A DNA stretch of 64,000 bases from Paracoccus versutus (GCF_000763885.1 NZ_JRKO01000028.1:1-64000); one strand, 5' to 3'; shown: positions 9,078 through 19,944, numbered from the stretch's first letter. Notes: a model not told the origin generated them from the sequence alone. Numbers and translations are program-made.

Positions 9078-10112
9078 TCAGCCCAGCGCCGCCAGCCCCT
9101 CGCGCTGAAAGCGCTCGATCAGCGCCAGTTCTGCGGCGGTCAGCGCGATGCCCTCGGCCTCGGAGCGGGCGCGGGCGGCAAGGCGGCGCTGGCCGGGCAG
9201 GCGCGCGCCCTGGCCCAGGATGGCGTCGAACAGCGCCTCGGCCGCAGCCAGCGGATCACCGGGCCGGCCTGCGGCGAAACGCGCCGGCGAAAAGGCCAGG
9301 ATCAGCTCGCCATGCCTGGGCGCCAGGGCCAGCGTGCCCAGTTCGTCCAGCGCGCCCTGGCTGGTCAGGTCGCCGATCATCACCCCCGCCAGCAGCTCGA
9401 CCATGGTCGAGATGGCCGAGCCCTTGTGCCCGCCAAAGGGCAGCATGGCCCCGGCCAGCGCCGCCTGGGGATCGGTGGTGGGCTGGCCGGCCGCGTCCAG
9501 CGCCCAGCCTTCGGGCAGGGGCTCGCCCGCCCGGGCCAGCAGCTCGATCTCGCCCCGCGCCGCGGCCGAGGTGGCGAAGTCGAAGACGTAGGGGGCGGCC
9601 CCCGCACGCGGCCAGGCAAAGGCGATGGGGTTGGTGCCCAGGATCGGCCGGTTGCCGCCCGCCGGGGCGACGGTGGCATAGCTGGGGCACATGGCAAGCC
9701 CGGCAAGGCCGCGCGCCGCCAGCGCCTCGACCTCGGGCCACAGCGCCGAGTAATGCACGCAATCGTTGATGACCAGCGCCGCCAGCCCCAGCTTTTCCGC
9801 GCGGCCGGCCAGCGCCGGCAGGCCCAGTTCGAAGGCGGCGGGGGAAAAGCCGCCGCCGGCCCCGACCCGGATCACGGCGCTGCCCTCGTCGATCAGCTCC
9901 GGCCGCGCATCGGGGGAAACCTTGCCGGCCGCCAGGGTGCGCAGGCAGCCTTCGATGCGATAGATGCCGTGCGATTTCGCGCCGTCGCGCTCGGCGGCGG
10001 TGATGATGCGGGCGATGGCATCGGCCTGCTGGGCGTTGAAGCCGGCGCGCATGAAAAGCGACTCGACCATCCGGCCAAGCTCGGCCACCGTCACCATCGT
10101 GCTGTCGTCCAT
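9078..10112 (-). CDS. Ldh-family NAD(P)H-dependent oxidoreductase
   Basis: 344-residue member of the malate/L-lactate/ureidoglycolate dehydrogenase superfamily, which is not a Rossmann fold. Recognisable blocks are AKSHGIYRIEG near residue 45, LVINDCVHYSALWPEVE, GGNRPILGTNPIAFAWP and the GGHKGSAISTMVELLAGVM block that lines the active site. Close relatives reduce delta-1-pyrroline/piperideine-2-carboxylate or oxidise hydroxy acids. The choice cannot be made here. The ATG at 10112 follows GGAAGGG. It is divergent from a LysR regulator 141 bases away, which may control it. Confidence 0.85.
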   Translation of the reverse strand: MDDSTMVTVAELGRMVESLFMRAGFNAQQADAIARIITAAERDGAKSHGIYRIEGCLRTLAAGKVSPDARPELIDEGSAVIRVGAGGGFSPAAFELGLPALAGRAEKLGLAALVINDCVHYSALWPEVEALAARGLAGLAMCPSYATVAPAGGNRPILGTNPIAFAWPRAGAAPYVFDFATSAAARGEIELLARAGEPLPEGWALDAAGQPTTDPQAALAGAMLPFGGHKGSAISTMVELLAGVMIGDLTSQGALDELGTLALAPRHGELILAFSPARFAAGRPGDPLAAAEALFDAILGQGARLPGQRRLAARARSEAEGIALTAAELALIERFQREGLAALG

Positions 10113-10253
10113 GCGCCCTTCCCCGTCTGATGCCCGCCAGAAAACCGGATTTTCCCGCCAGGGGCAAGCATTCAGGCCCGATTGCCGCCCGCAAGGCGGC
10201 CAGGCATGGCGCGCCCGCGCCGGCTCGGCTAAAGCGGCAGGAAAGGGGGGCGC

Positions 10254-11150
10254 ATGGATCTGAAATGGCTTGAGGACTTCCTGAGCCTGGCCGAGACGCA
10301 CAGCTTCTCGCGCTCGGCCGAGCTGCGCGGCGTCACGCAAAGCGCCTTCAGCCGCCGCATCCGCGCGCTGGAGGAATGGCTGGGCACCGACCTGCTGTCG
10401 CGCGACAGCTACCCGGTGTCGCTGACGCCCGAGGGCGTGCTGTTCCGCGAGACGGCCGAAGAGGTCGTGCGCATGATCCTCGCCCGCCGCGCCGAGTTCC
10501 GCGACCATGCCCGAAGCCGGGGCGGCGAGATTTCCTTCGTGGCGCTGCACAGCCTGACCGTGACCTTCCTGCCGGGCTGGCTGATGCGGCTGAAGGCGGC
10601 GGCGGGGCAGATGACCAGCCGCGTCAAGCCCGAGAATTTCGACCGCTGCATCGAGGCCCTGACCGAGGGCGGCTATGACTTCTTCCTGACCTATGCCCAT
10701 CCGCAGGTGAACATCCCGCTGGACCCCGCGGGCTATCCGCATCTGGTGGTGGGCCAGGACAGCCTGGTCGCCGTCGCCTGCCCCGGCTTTCCGCAGGAAT
10801 GGCGGACCGAGGGCATGCCGATGCTGAAATATTCCCGCGGCTCGTTCCTGAACGCCATGGCGCGCATCGCACTGGCGCAGCCCGGCGCGCCCAGGGTCTA
10901 TGTCGCCCATACCGACGAAGCCAGCATGGCCGAGGCGATGAAAAGCATGGCCGTGGCCGGGCATGGCCTGGTCTGGCTGCCCCGCCGGCTGGTCGAGGCC
11001 GAGATCGCGACCGGCCGGCTGGAGGTCGTGGCCCCGGAACTGCCGATGGAGATCCGGCTTTACCGCAATGCGGCGCGCGGTCGCGGCATCACCGGGCGGG
11101 TCTGGCAGGCCGCGCGCGAGTTGGGCGAAGGTTATGCAGGATCGGAATAA
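10254..11150 (+). CDS. LysR-family transcriptional regulator
   Basis: 298 residues with a classic N-terminal winged HTH (MDLKWLEDFLSLAETHSFSR, then RGVTQSAFSRRIRALEEWLG) and a C-terminal periplasmic-binding-like effector domain. The opening and the SRDSYPVSLTPEG segment resemble the HypT/YjiE subgroup of LysR proteins, known for oxidant sensing. That is a family impression only. Divergent from the Ldh-family oxidoreductase, the usual arrangement of a LysR protein and its target. Confidence 0.88.
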   Translation: MDLKWLEDFLSLAETHSFSRSAELRGVTQSAFSRRIRALEEWLGTDLLSRDSYPVSLTPEGVLFRETAEEVVRMILARRAEFRDHARSRGGEISFVALHSLTVTFLPGWLMRLKAAAGQMTSRVKPENFDRCIEALTEGGYDFFLTYAHPQVNIPLDPAGYPHLVVGQDSLVAVACPGFPQEWRTEGMPMLKYSRGSFLNAMARIALAQPGAPRVYVAHTDEASMAEAMKSMAVAGHGLVWLPRRLVEAEIATGRLEVVAPELPMEIRLYRNAARGRGITGRVWQAARELGEGYAGSE

Positions 11151-11307
11151 CCCAGCGCGACTTCGCATTGGAAAATACGCGCGATCCTGCCTAAATCTTT
11201 GACACAGGGGGCGCGCGAACGCCCTGCCTATCGCAACAGATCCGACAGAAATGCGCATCGCGCCCGCACCGCCACCGGCGGGCGGCGCGCCTGCGCCCGA
11301 GGTGAAC

Positions 11308-12714
11308 ATGACCAAGACCCGCATCGAACACGACCTGCTTGGCGACCGCGAGGTGCCCGCCGACGCCTATTGGGGCGTCCACTCCCTGCGCGCCGTCGAG
11401 AATTTCCCGATCTCCGGCAGGCCCATCGGCGAAATTCCCGAGCTGATCCGCGCGCTGGCCGCGATCAAGCAGGCGGCGGCGCTGGCCAATGCCGATCTGG
11501 GGCTGCTTTCGGCCGAGCGCCGCGACGCCATCGTCGCCGCCTGCGAGGAAATCCGCGCCGGCCAGCTGCACGACCAGTTCGTCGTGGACCAGATCCAGGG
11601 CGGCGCCGGCACCTCGACCAACATGAACGCCAACGAGGTCATCGCCAACCGCGCGCTGGAGATCATGGGCCATGCCAAGGGCGAATACAAATACCTGCAT
11701 CCCAACGAGCATGTGAACATGAGCCAATCGACCAACGACGTCTATCCGACGGCGTTGCGGCTGGCCTCGTGGCGGGGCTTGCAGAACGTGATCGCGGCGC
11801 TGGCCTCGCTGCGCGGCGCCTTTGCCGAGAAGGGCGCGGAATTCGCCGAAATCCTCAAGATGGGCCGCACCCAGCTGCAAGAGGCGGTGCCGATGACCCT
11901 GGGCCAGGAGTTCAACGCCTTCGCCATCACCATCGGCGAGGACGAGATGCGCCTGGCCGAGGCCGCCAGCCTGATCTGCGAGATCAACCTGGGCGCCACA
12001 GCCATCGGCACCGGCATCACCACCCATCCCGACTATGCCGAGCGGGTGCGGGCGCGGCTGGCCGAAATCACCGTGATCCCGGTCGTCACCGCCCCCGACC
12101 TGGTCGAGGCGACGCAGGATTGCGGCGCCTTCGTGCAGGTCTCGGGCGTGCTGAAGCGGGTGGCGGTCAAGCTGTCGAAGATCTGCAACGACCTGCGGCT
12201 GCTGTCCTCGGGTCCGCGCGCCGGCTTCAACGAGATCAACCTGCCGGCGAAACAGGCCGGTTCCTCGATCATGCCGGGCAAGGTGAACCCGGTCATCCCC
12301 GAGGTGGTCAACCAGGTCGCCTTCGAGGTGATCGGCAACGACATGACCATCACCATGGCCGCCGAGGGCGGGCAGTTGCAGCTGAATGCCTTCGAGCCGG
12401 TCATCGCCTACAGCATGTTCCGCTCGGTCAGCCACCTGATCGCGGCCTGCAACACGCTGGAGCACAATTGCGTGCGCGGCATCACCGCCAATCGCGACGT
12501 GCTGAAGGAAACCGTGCGCCGCTCGATCGGCATCGTCACGGCGCTGAACCCCTATATCGGCTATGCCGCCGCCACCGAACTCGCGACCGAGGCGCATCTG
12601 ACCGGCCGCGGCGTCTATGAGCTGGTGCTGGAAAAAGGGCTTTTGCCGAAAGAGCGGCTGGACGCCATCCTGCGCCCGGAAAGCCTGACCAGGCCGCAGC
12701 TTTTCGTCAACTAA
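11308..12714 (+). CDS. aspA: aspartate ammonia-lyase (aspartase)
   Basis: Converts L-aspartate to fumarate and ammonia. 468 residues of the fumarase/aspartase superfamily. The signature GSSIMPGKVNP lies at about 318-328 and carries the catalytic serine loop. STNMNANEV near 103-111 and NMSQSTNDVYPTA near 137-149 line the substrate pocket and favour aspartase over fumarase. The frame is open to 11251, but the ATG at 11308 has GAGGTG directly upstream. An aspartate aminotransferase lies convergently next door, so aspartate metabolism is clustered. Confidence 0.93.
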   Translation: MTKTRIEHDLLGDREVPADAYWGVHSLRAVENFPISGRPIGEIPELIRALAAIKQAAALANADLGLLSAERRDAIVAACEEIRAGQLHDQFVVDQIQGGAGTSTNMNANEVIANRALEIMGHAKGEYKYLHPNEHVNMSQSTNDVYPTALRLASWRGLQNVIAALASLRGAFAEKGAEFAEILKMGRTQLQEAVPMTLGQEFNAFAITIGEDEMRLAEAASLICEINLGATAIGTGITTHPDYAERVRARLAEITVIPVVTAPDLVEATQDCGAFVQVSGVLKRVAVKLSKICNDLRLLSSGPRAGFNEINLPAKQAGSSIMPGKVNPVIPEVVNQVAFEVIGNDMTITMAAEGGQLQLNAFEPVIAYSMFRSVSHLIAACNTLEHNCVRGITANRDVLKETVRRSIGIVTALNPYIGYAAATELATEAHLTGRGVYELVLEKGLLPKERLDAILRPESLTRPQLFVN

Positions 12715-12719
12715 GGCAG

Positions 12720-12751
12720 GCGGGGCGGGGTTTCGGCCCCGCCGCTTCGCT

Positions 12752-12752
<1 letters not shown>
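12720..12752. terminator. hairpin between convergent aspA and aspC
   Basis: A GC-rich stem (GGCGGGGC... with GGCCCCGCCG) around a GTTTCG loop is followed on the plus strand by a T-rich CTTCGCTTT. Its position just after the aspA stop supports a terminator for aspA, and it may also serve the convergent aspC. Confidence 0.6.
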
Positions 12753-14358
<1,606 letters not shown>

Positions 14359-14396
14359 CATGGTGGCGGAAACGAGGCCAAGAACGGAACCCGCTT

Positions 14397-14915
14397 ATGC
14401 AACAGCGCAGCTCTGCCCACACGGTGCCGGCCCTGCGGCCCTTGCCGCCGCGGACCAACCGGGCCGACGCCTATCTGGAAAGCCTGCAAATGCTGGAGCG
14501 GCTGCATCGGCTTTTGCTGGACCTGGTCAAGGACGAGTTCGAGCGGCTGGGCCGCTCGGACCTGACGCCGGTGCAGGCGCTGCTGATCTACAATCTCGGC
14601 ACGTCGGAGGTGACGGCGGGCGAATTGCGCTCGCGCGGGATGTATCAGGGCTCGAACGTCTCCTACAATCTCAAGAAGCTGGTCGAGCTGGGCTATGTCC
14701 ACCATGAACGCTGCGAGATGGACCGCCGCGCGGTCCGGGTGCGGCTGACCCAGACGGGACAAGAGGTGCGCGATTGCGTGGCGCGGCTGTTTGCCCGCCA
14801 TGCCGAAGGGCTGGAACTGTCCGGCGTGCTGGACGATCCGCCCATCGAGGCGGTGAACTTGCAATGGCGCCGGGTTGAAAGATTCTGGGCCGAGCAGATC
14901 CGCTACATCTATTGA
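14397..14915 (+). CDS. MarR/LdtR-type winged-helix regulator
   Basis: 172 residues with a proline-rich N-terminal extension and a MarR-like winged helix (SDLTPVQALLIYNLGTSEVT, then SRGMYQGSNVSYNLKKLVELGY as helix 3 and HHERCEMDRRAVRVRLTQTG as the wing). It resembles the alphaproteobacterial LdtR group, reported to control an L,D-transpeptidase and cell-envelope stress response. No transpeptidase gene is present here. The C-terminal part is helical and probably serves dimerisation. Confidence 0.8.
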   Translation: MQQRSSAHTVPALRPLPPRTNRADAYLESLQMLERLHRLLLDLVKDEFERLGRSDLTPVQALLIYNLGTSEVTAGELRSRGMYQGSNVSYNLKKLVELGYVHHERCEMDRRAVRVRLTQTGQEVRDCVARLFARHAEGLELSGVLDDPPIEAVNLQWRRVERFWAEQIRYIY

Positions 14916-15080
14916 ATCGCGCCGCCGCGGCATGGCCCGGCGGCGCCGTCATGCCCGGCCCGTCGCCGGCATCGACCGCGGGGCCCCCTCTTCCCACCGG
15001 CTGGTCCCGGCGACGGGTCAGGCATCCAGCGTCTCAATGCGCGCGGTCAGGTCTGCGATAGGCCGACCCGACCCGGCGCG

Positions 15081-15277
15081 GGCCGGGCATGTTCAGACCC
15101 TGCGCCGCCTTTCGCCGCGGCCCCGCCCTCTATCAGTGGCCCGTGTTCTGCATGCTGGCCCAGGGCTCTTGCGGCGGCCCGGCCGGGCAGGTCCAGACCT
15201 TGCGCCGCCTTTCGCCGGTGTCCCGCCCCCTACCAGTGGCCGGTGTTCTGCATGCTGGCCCAGGGCTCTTGCGGCGG
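15081..15277. repeat. 100-base tandem duplication of glyoxalase gene 3' end
   Basis: 15081-15177 and 15181-15277 are near-identical with a period of exactly 100 bases. The second copy contains the last 16 codons and stop of the glyoxalase gene. The first copy is a duplicate of that end plus 3' flanking sequence, with a few substitutions that still leave a stop. The rest of 14916-15080 holds nothing recognised. Confidence 0.9.
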
Positions 15278-15658
15278 CAGCGCCTCGCCCTCTTGCAGCA
15301 ATTCGATCGAGATGTTGTCGGGGCTGCGGACAAAGGCCATATGGCCGTCGCGCGGCGGGCGGTTGATGGTCACGCCCGCATCCATCAGCCTCTGGCACAT
15401 CTCGTAGATATCTTCGACCCGATAGGCGAGATGGCCGAAATGCCGGCTGTCCGAGGGCAGGCCGTCGTCGCCGTCCCAGTTCCAGGTCAGCTCGACCGGG
15501 CATTCCGGCTGGCCGGGCGCGGCCATGAAGACCAAGGTGAAGCGCCCCTTCTCATTGTCGATTCGCCGCGTCTCCTCCAGCCCGAGCAGGTGGAAGAATG
15601 CCATCGTCTTTTCCAGATCGAGCACGCGGACCATGGTGTGCAGATAGCGGACCTTCAT
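15230..15658 (-). CDS. gloA: lactoylglutathione lyase (glyoxalase I)
   Basis: 142-residue vicinal-oxygen-chelate protein that isomerises the methylglyoxal-glutathione adduct to S-lactoylglutathione. The four metal ligands of glyoxalase I are in place: His7, Glu56 (PVELTWNWD), His76 (HFGHLAYRV) and Glu119 (NISIELLQEG). Their spacing is close to the E. coli Ni enzyme. AAGGAG precedes the ATG at 15658. Its extreme 3' end is duplicated downstream. The glutathione synthesis gene gshA is also in this window. Confidence 0.87.
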   Translation of the reverse strand: MKVRYLHTMVRVLDLEKTMAFFHLLGLEETRRIDNEKGRFTLVFMAAPGQPECPVELTWNWDGDDGLPSDSRHFGHLAYRVEDIYEMCQRLMDAGVTINRPPRDGHMAFVRSPDNISIELLQEGEALPPQEPWASMQNTGHW

Positions 15659-15814
15659 CTGTCGCTCCTTTCCGTTCGCTGCGGCCAGACTGGCATGGCG
15701 GCGGCCGGACCGCAACGTGGGGCGATCGGCTGCACCCGCCGCGTCCATACTGCCGGTTGATTGCATCCCCCGTCGGTGCCACAAGATATGCCCAACAGCA
15801 CGAAGGATTCCGCC

Positions 15815-16720
15815 ATGCCCCTGACCCCCGAACAACAGGCCGAGATCGACGAGCTGCGCGCCAGTCCGCGCCCCACCCTGCGCGCCGTCTCCGAGGGGAT
15901 GGAGGGCCATCTCTACCGGGCGCATCCGGTGCTGGATCACGGGCTGGTGCGGGTCATCGACTACATGGGCGACGACGGCGCGATCACCCAGGCCGCGCGG
16001 GTCAGCTATGGCCGCGGCACGAAATCGGTCAGCAACGACGAGGGGCTGATCCGCTACCTGATGCGGCACTGGCACTCGACCCCGTTCGAGATGTGCGAGG
16101 TCAAGTTCCACGTCAAGCTGCCGGTCTTCGTCGCCCGGCAATGGATCCGCCACCGCACCGCCAACGTGAACGAATATTCGGCGCGCTATTCGATCCTGGA
16201 CCGCGAATTCTACATCCCCGCCCCCGAACACCTGGCCGCGCAATCGACGGTGAACAACCAGGGCCGCGGCCAGGTGCTGGAGGGGGACGAGGCCGCTCGC
16301 GTCCTCGACATCCTGCGCGAGGACGCGATGCGCAGCTATGACCATTACGAGGCGATGCTGAGCCAGGAGGGCCAGCAGGGCCTGGCGCGCGAACTGGCGC
16401 GGATGAACCTGCCGGCGAATGTCTATACGCAATGGTACTGGAAGGTCGACCTGCACAACCTGTTCCATTTCCTGCGCCTGCGCGCCGATGCCCATGCGCA
16501 ATACGAGATCCGCACCTATGCCGAAACCATGTGCGGCATCGTCAAGGACTGGGTGCCCTTCGCCTATGCCGCCTTCGAGGATTACCGGCTGGGCGGCATG
16601 CAGCTTTCCGCCAGGGGCGTCGAGGCGCTGAAGCGCCGCCTGGCCGGCGAGACGGTCACGCAGGAAAACAGCGGCATGAGCAAGGGCGAATGGCGCGAGT
16701 TCGAGGCGGCCTGGGGCTGA
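15815..16720 (+). CDS. thyX: FAD-dependent thymidylate synthase ThyX
   Basis: Makes dTMP from dUMP with methylenetetrahydrofolate and NADPH, using FAD. The ThyX motif appears as [15 protein letters not shown] (RHRxxS-type) near residue 113. [26 protein letters not shown] near 195 is the second conserved block. In-frame ATGs exist at 15761 and 15788, but AAGGA seven bases before 15815 supports the third, giving 301 residues. Divergent from gloA. Confidence 0.93.
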   Translation: MPLTPEQQAEIDELRASPRPTLRAVSEGMEGHLYRAHPVLDHGLVRVIDYMGDDGAITQAARVSYGRGTKSVSNDEGLIRYLMRHWHSTPFEMCEVKFHVKLPVFVARQWIRHRTANVNEYSARYSILDREFYIPAPEHLAAQSTVNNQGRGQVLEGDEAARVLDILREDAMRSYDHYEAMLSQEGQQGLARELARMNLPANVYTQWYWKVDLHNLFHFLRLRADAHAQYEIRTYAETMCGIVKDWVPFAYAAFEDYRLGGMQLSARGVEALKRRLAGETVTQENSGMSKGEWREFEAAWG

Positions 16721-16777
16721 CCGCCCGCCCGCGATCCCCTTGGGCAAAGGGGCGGGAAACCCCGTCGGGGCGGCGCC

Positions 16778-17560
16778 CTAAAGCGCCGTCCACCCCCCAT
16801 CGACCGAGATCGTCGTGCCGGTGATCTGCTCGGCCGCCGGCGAGCACAGAAAGACCGCCGTGCCGCCCATCTGCTCGACCGTGGCGAACTGCCCCGAGGG
16901 CTGGCGGTGCAGCATGACCTTGGCGATCACGTCCTCGCGGCTCAGGTTGTGGGTCTTCATCTGGTCGGGGATCTGCTTTTCCACGATGGGCGTCAGCACA
17001 TAGCCGGGGCAGATGGCGTTGCAGGTGATCGGCTCCTTCGCCGTCTCCAGCGCCGTCACCTTGGTCAGGCCGACGATGCCGTGCTTGGCGGCGACATAGG
17101 CCGACTTGTATTCGCTGGCCGTCAGCCCGTGCGCCGAGGCGATGTTGATCACCCGCCCCCAGCCCGCCTCGCGCATCAGCGGCAGCGCCACCGCCGTGGT
17201 GTGAAAGGCGGAGGACAGGTTGATGGCGATGATCGCGTCCCATTTCTCGGCCGGGAAATCCGGGATCGGCGCGACATGCTGGATGCCGGCATTGTTCACC
17301 AGGATGTCGCAGGCGCCGGCCTTTTCGATCAGGGCGCGGCACTCGGCGCCCTTCGACATGTCGGCCTGGATGTAGCGGACCTTGACGCCATGCTCGGCGG
17401 CCAGGCTTTCGGCCAGGGCGTGATCCTCGGGCGCGTCGGTAAAGCTGTTCAGCACCAGATCCGCCCCGGCCCGCGCCAGCTCATGCGCGATGCCAAGCCC
17501 GATCCCCGAGTTCGAACCCGTCACCACCGCCGTCTTGCCGCCAAGGAATTTCTGGAACAT
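16778..17560 (-). CDS. bdhA: D-3-hydroxybutyrate dehydrogenase
   Basis: Short-chain dehydrogenase of 260 residues that oxidises D-3-hydroxybutyrate to acetoacetate with NAD. The cofactor motif TGSNSGIGLGIAHEL is at 14-28, NNAG at 89-92, and the catalytic Ser142, Tyr155 and Lys159 (YVAAKH) are present. The C-terminal half (ICPGYVLTPIVEKQIPDQ and the HRQPSGQFATVEQMG region) matches the BdhA subfamily closely. GGAGG lies before the ATG at 17560. It would serve polyhydroxybutyrate breakdown. No other PHB genes are in the window. Confidence 0.9.
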   Translation of the reverse strand: MFQKFLGGKTAVVTGSNSGIGLGIAHELARAGADLVLNSFTDAPEDHALAESLAAEHGVKVRYIQADMSKGAECRALIEKAGACDILVNNAGIQHVAPIPDFPAEKWDAIIAINLSSAFHTTAVALPLMREAGWGRVINIASAHGLTASEYKSAYVAAKHGIVGLTKVTALETAKEPITCNAICPGYVLTPIVEKQIPDQMKTHNLSREDVIAKVMLHRQPSGQFATVEQMGGTAVFLCSPAAEQITGTTISVDGGWTAL

Positions 17561-17763
17561 CGCTGCCTCCACGCCTGCGTTGCTGTTGCCGCCGCAGCAT
17601 GGGGAAAAAGCCCGCACCGCACAAGGTCGGACACCGGCGGCGCGGCAAGGCGCGGGAGCCGCCGGCGATGGCAGGGGAAATACCGCTTCGTTCACTTTTT
17701 TGCGCGCTCGATTCCCCCGGCGGGCGCGGGCAGGCAAGGCTGCGGCGCAATCGCGAAACCCCC

Positions 17764-17793
17764 AAGAAAAAAGCGCCCGCACAAGGCGGGCGC
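17764..17793 (-). terminator. rho-independent terminator, minus strand
   Basis: Perfect 8-base stem GCGCCCGC (17773-17780) / GCGGGCGC (17786-17793) with a 5-base loop; on the minus strand it is followed by a TTTTTT run. It lies directly after the stop of the small leftward frame at 17797-17958 and is oriented to end that transcript. The only other leftward gene nearby, bdhA, starts downstream of it. Confidence 0.85.
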
Positions 17794-17796
17794 AAG

Positions 17797-17958
17797 TCAT
17801 GAGGCAGGTTTCATACAGGCAAGAAACCTATCGAGCAGTGCCTTATCTATACGCTTTTCGCCCCATGAGTCCAAGGCGTAAGTTTGCTTCAAGGTGAACG
17901 GGCGGTTAATCTGGGCACGGGCAGAACCAACGACCCGGAAAACAGGGCCATCGAGCAT
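17797..17958 (-). CDS. candidate small protein of 53 residues (or small RNA)
   Basis: Leftward frame starting MLDGPVFRVVGSARAQINR and ending LLDRFLACMKPAS, basic overall, with no membrane segment or known domain. Three points support it: a strong terminator three bases after its stop, no other leftward gene that terminator could serve, and base composition near 50% GC, unlike the roughly 68% of its surroundings. The start codon shares the palindrome GCATGC with the start of the divergent binding-protein gene. The ribosome-binding sequence is weak. The same transcript could instead be a non-coding RNA. Confidence 0.45.
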   Translation of the reverse strand: MLDGPVFRVVGSARAQINRPFTLKQTYALDSWGEKRIDKALLDRFLACMKPAS

Positions 17959-19813
17959 GCGATTCTTCAAGTTTGCTAACGAATCCGCGATCTGGCGGCG
18001 AATCGCCCTGTGCCTGTGTGTTGCATCCATGCCGCTGGCAAGCCTTGCCGAACCCCGGCATGCCATTGCAATGTATGGAGAACCTGCGCTTCCGGCCGGC
18101 TACACCCACCTGCCCTATGCCAATCCCGAGGCGCCCAAGGGCGGCACGATTCGCCTGGCCGAGACCGGCACCTTCGATTCGCTCAACCCCTGGATCCTGA
18201 TGGGCAACCCGGTCTGGCCGATCTTCACCCAGCCGGGGTTGGTGACCGAGTCGCTGATGATGCGCTCGATCGACGAGCCCTTCACCCTCTACGGCCTCCT
18301 GGCCGAAAGCGTCGAGACCGATGCCGACCGGACATGGGTCGAGTTCACCCTGCGCCCCGAGGCGCGCTTTTCCGACGGCACGCCGGTGACGATCGAGGAC
18401 GTGATGTGGTCCTATGAGGTGCTGGGGACCAAGGGGCATCCGCGCTATACCGCCGTCTGGTCCAAGGTCGAGACGATGGAACAGACCGGGCCGCGCTCGG
18501 TCCGGTTCACCTTCAACACCGCCGACCGCGAGCTTTCCATGCTGATGGGCATGCGGCCGATCCTGAAGAAGGCGCAATGGCAGGGGCGCGATTTCGGCCA
18601 GTCCAGCCTGATGGTCCCCATCGGATCGGGGCCCTATGTCATCGACAAGGTCGATCCGGGCCGGGCGATCAGCTTTCGCCGCAACCCGGATTACTGGGGC
18701 CGCGACCTGGCGGTCAGCCGGGGGCTGCACAATTTCGACGTGATCCGCTATGACTATTTCGGCGATGCCTCGGCCATGTTCGAGGCGTTCAAGGCCGGCG
18801 AGATCGACGTCTGGCGCGAACTGGTCGCGGCGCGCTGGGAACGCAATTTCGACTTTCCCGCCATGCGCGACGGCCGGATGGAGAAATCCGAGATCGCGCA
18901 TGGCCGCCCCTCGGGGATCATGGGGCTGGTGATGAACACCCGCAATCCGCTGTTTGCCGACTGGCGGGTGCGGCAGGCGATGATCGAGACCTTCAACTAT
19001 CGCTTCATCAACATGACGCTGACCGGCGGCAAGGATCCGCGGATCACCAGCTATTTCGCCAATTCCGATCTGGCGATGCAACGCGGCCCCGCCACCGGGC
19101 GCGAGGCCGCGTTGCTGGCGCCCTTCGCCGACCAGCTGCCGCCCGGCACCATCGAAGGCTATGCCCTGCCCGAGGGCGGCGAGCGCGCCATTGACCGCCG
19201 GGGCATCCGCGCCGCGCTGGACCTGCTGGGCGAGGCCGGCTGGACCGTGCAGGAGGGCGAGCTGCGCGACGCGAAGGGCCGCCCCTTCGCCTTCGAGATC
19301 CTGCTGAACCAGTCGGGCAGCGCCATGCGCACCAGCGCCGAGACCCGGCAGATCATCGACATCTTCGTGCAATCGCTGCGCAACCTGGGCATCCGGCCGA
19401 CGGTGACGATGCTCGATGCCGCGCAATATGTGGAACGGACGAACAATTACCAGTTCGACATGACCTGGTATGAACGCGGGCTATCGCTGTCGCCGGGCAA
19501 CGAACAGCGGCTCTATTGGGGCCGCGAGGGCGTGGCCAAGCCGGGCAGCCGCAACTGGATGGGCATGGACAGCCCCGCCGCCGAGGCGATGATCGCCGAG
19601 ATGGGCCACGCCCGCACGCATGAGGATTTCGTCGCAGCGGTCAGGGCCCTTGACCGAATCTTAACCGCCGGACGCTATGTCATCCCGGTCAGCTATTCAC
19701 GGATTTCCCGCTTGGCCCATCGTGCCGACCTGGATTATCCTGAAAACACGCCGCTTTACGGTGACTGGCCCGGCTTCATGCCAGAAACCTGGTGGCAGGA
19801 GGAAAGAGAATGA
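17957..19813 (+). CDS. YejA-like extracellular solute-binding protein, family 5
   Basis: 618-residue periplasmic binding protein for oligopeptides or similar ligands. A signal peptide covers about residues 1-31 (hydrophobic IALCLCVASMPLASLA ending before EPRHA). The mature protein has the family opening YTHLPYANPEAPKGG, the SBP_bac_5 core and the YejA-type stretches GLVMNTRNPLFADWRVRQAM and FDMTWYERGLSLSPGNEQ. No permease or ATPase genes follow, so it must pair with subunits encoded elsewhere. The start at 17957 is preceded by AGGG. An in-frame ATG at 17894 would give a long extra N-terminus. Its stop overlaps the next start (ATGA). Confidence 0.85.
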   Translation: MRFFKFANESAIWRRIALCLCVASMPLASLAEPRHAIAMYGEPALPAGYTHLPYANPEAPKGGTIRLAETGTFDSLNPWILMGNPVWPIFTQPGLVTESLMMRSIDEPFTLYGLLAESVETDADRTWVEFTLRPEARFSDGTPVTIEDVMWSYEVLGTKGHPRYTAVWSKVETMEQTGPRSVRFTFNTADRELSMLMGMRPILKKAQWQGRDFGQSSLMVPIGSGPYVIDKVDPGRAISFRRNPDYWGRDLAVSRGLHNFDVIRYDYFGDASAMFEAFKAGEIDVWRELVAARWERNFDFPAMRDGRMEKSEIAHGRPSGIMGLVMNTRNPLFADWRVRQAMIETFNYRFINMTLTGGKDPRITSYFANSDLAMQRGPATGREAALLAPFADQLPPGTIEGYALPEGGERAIDRRGIRAALDLLGEAGWTVQEGELRDAKGRPFAFEILLNQSGSAMRTSAETRQIIDIFVQSLRNLGIRPTVTMLDAAQYVERTNNYQFDMTWYERGLSLSPGNEQRLYWGREGVAKPGSRNWMGMDSPAAEAMIAEMGHARTHEDFVAAVRALDRILTAGRYVIPVSYSRISRLAHRADLDYPENTPLYGDWPGFMPETWWQEERE

Positions 19814-19944
19814 AATTCAGTCGGATCGCAGCCATCCTGACCCTTCTTGCGCTTGCCGCGTGCAATACCGTGGCCGGCGTGGGCGAGGACATCACCGGCG
19901 CCTCGCGCCTGGTGCAGGGCGGCCTGGGCGGAGGAGGCTACTGA
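19810..19944 (+). CDS. entericidin-like small lipoprotein
   Basis: 44 residues: MKFSRIAAILTLLALAAC, then NTVAGVGEDITGASRLVQGG and a short glycine tail. LALAAC is a lipobox, so the mature lipoprotein begins at Cys18 and is only 27 residues long. The CNTVxGxGEDI core is the signature of the entericidin EcnA/EcnB family of small membrane-associated lipoproteins. The start overlaps the stop of the binding-protein gene (ATGA) and the stop overlaps the start of the next gene (TGATG), so all three may be translationally coupled. Confidence 0.85.
   Translation: MKFSRIAAILTLLALAACNTVAGVGEDITGASRLVQGGLGGGGY

Noticed and set aside
11199..11234. TTGACA at 11199-11204 as the aspA promoter
   Set aside because: No -10 word at a suitable distance was found; TATCGC lies too far.
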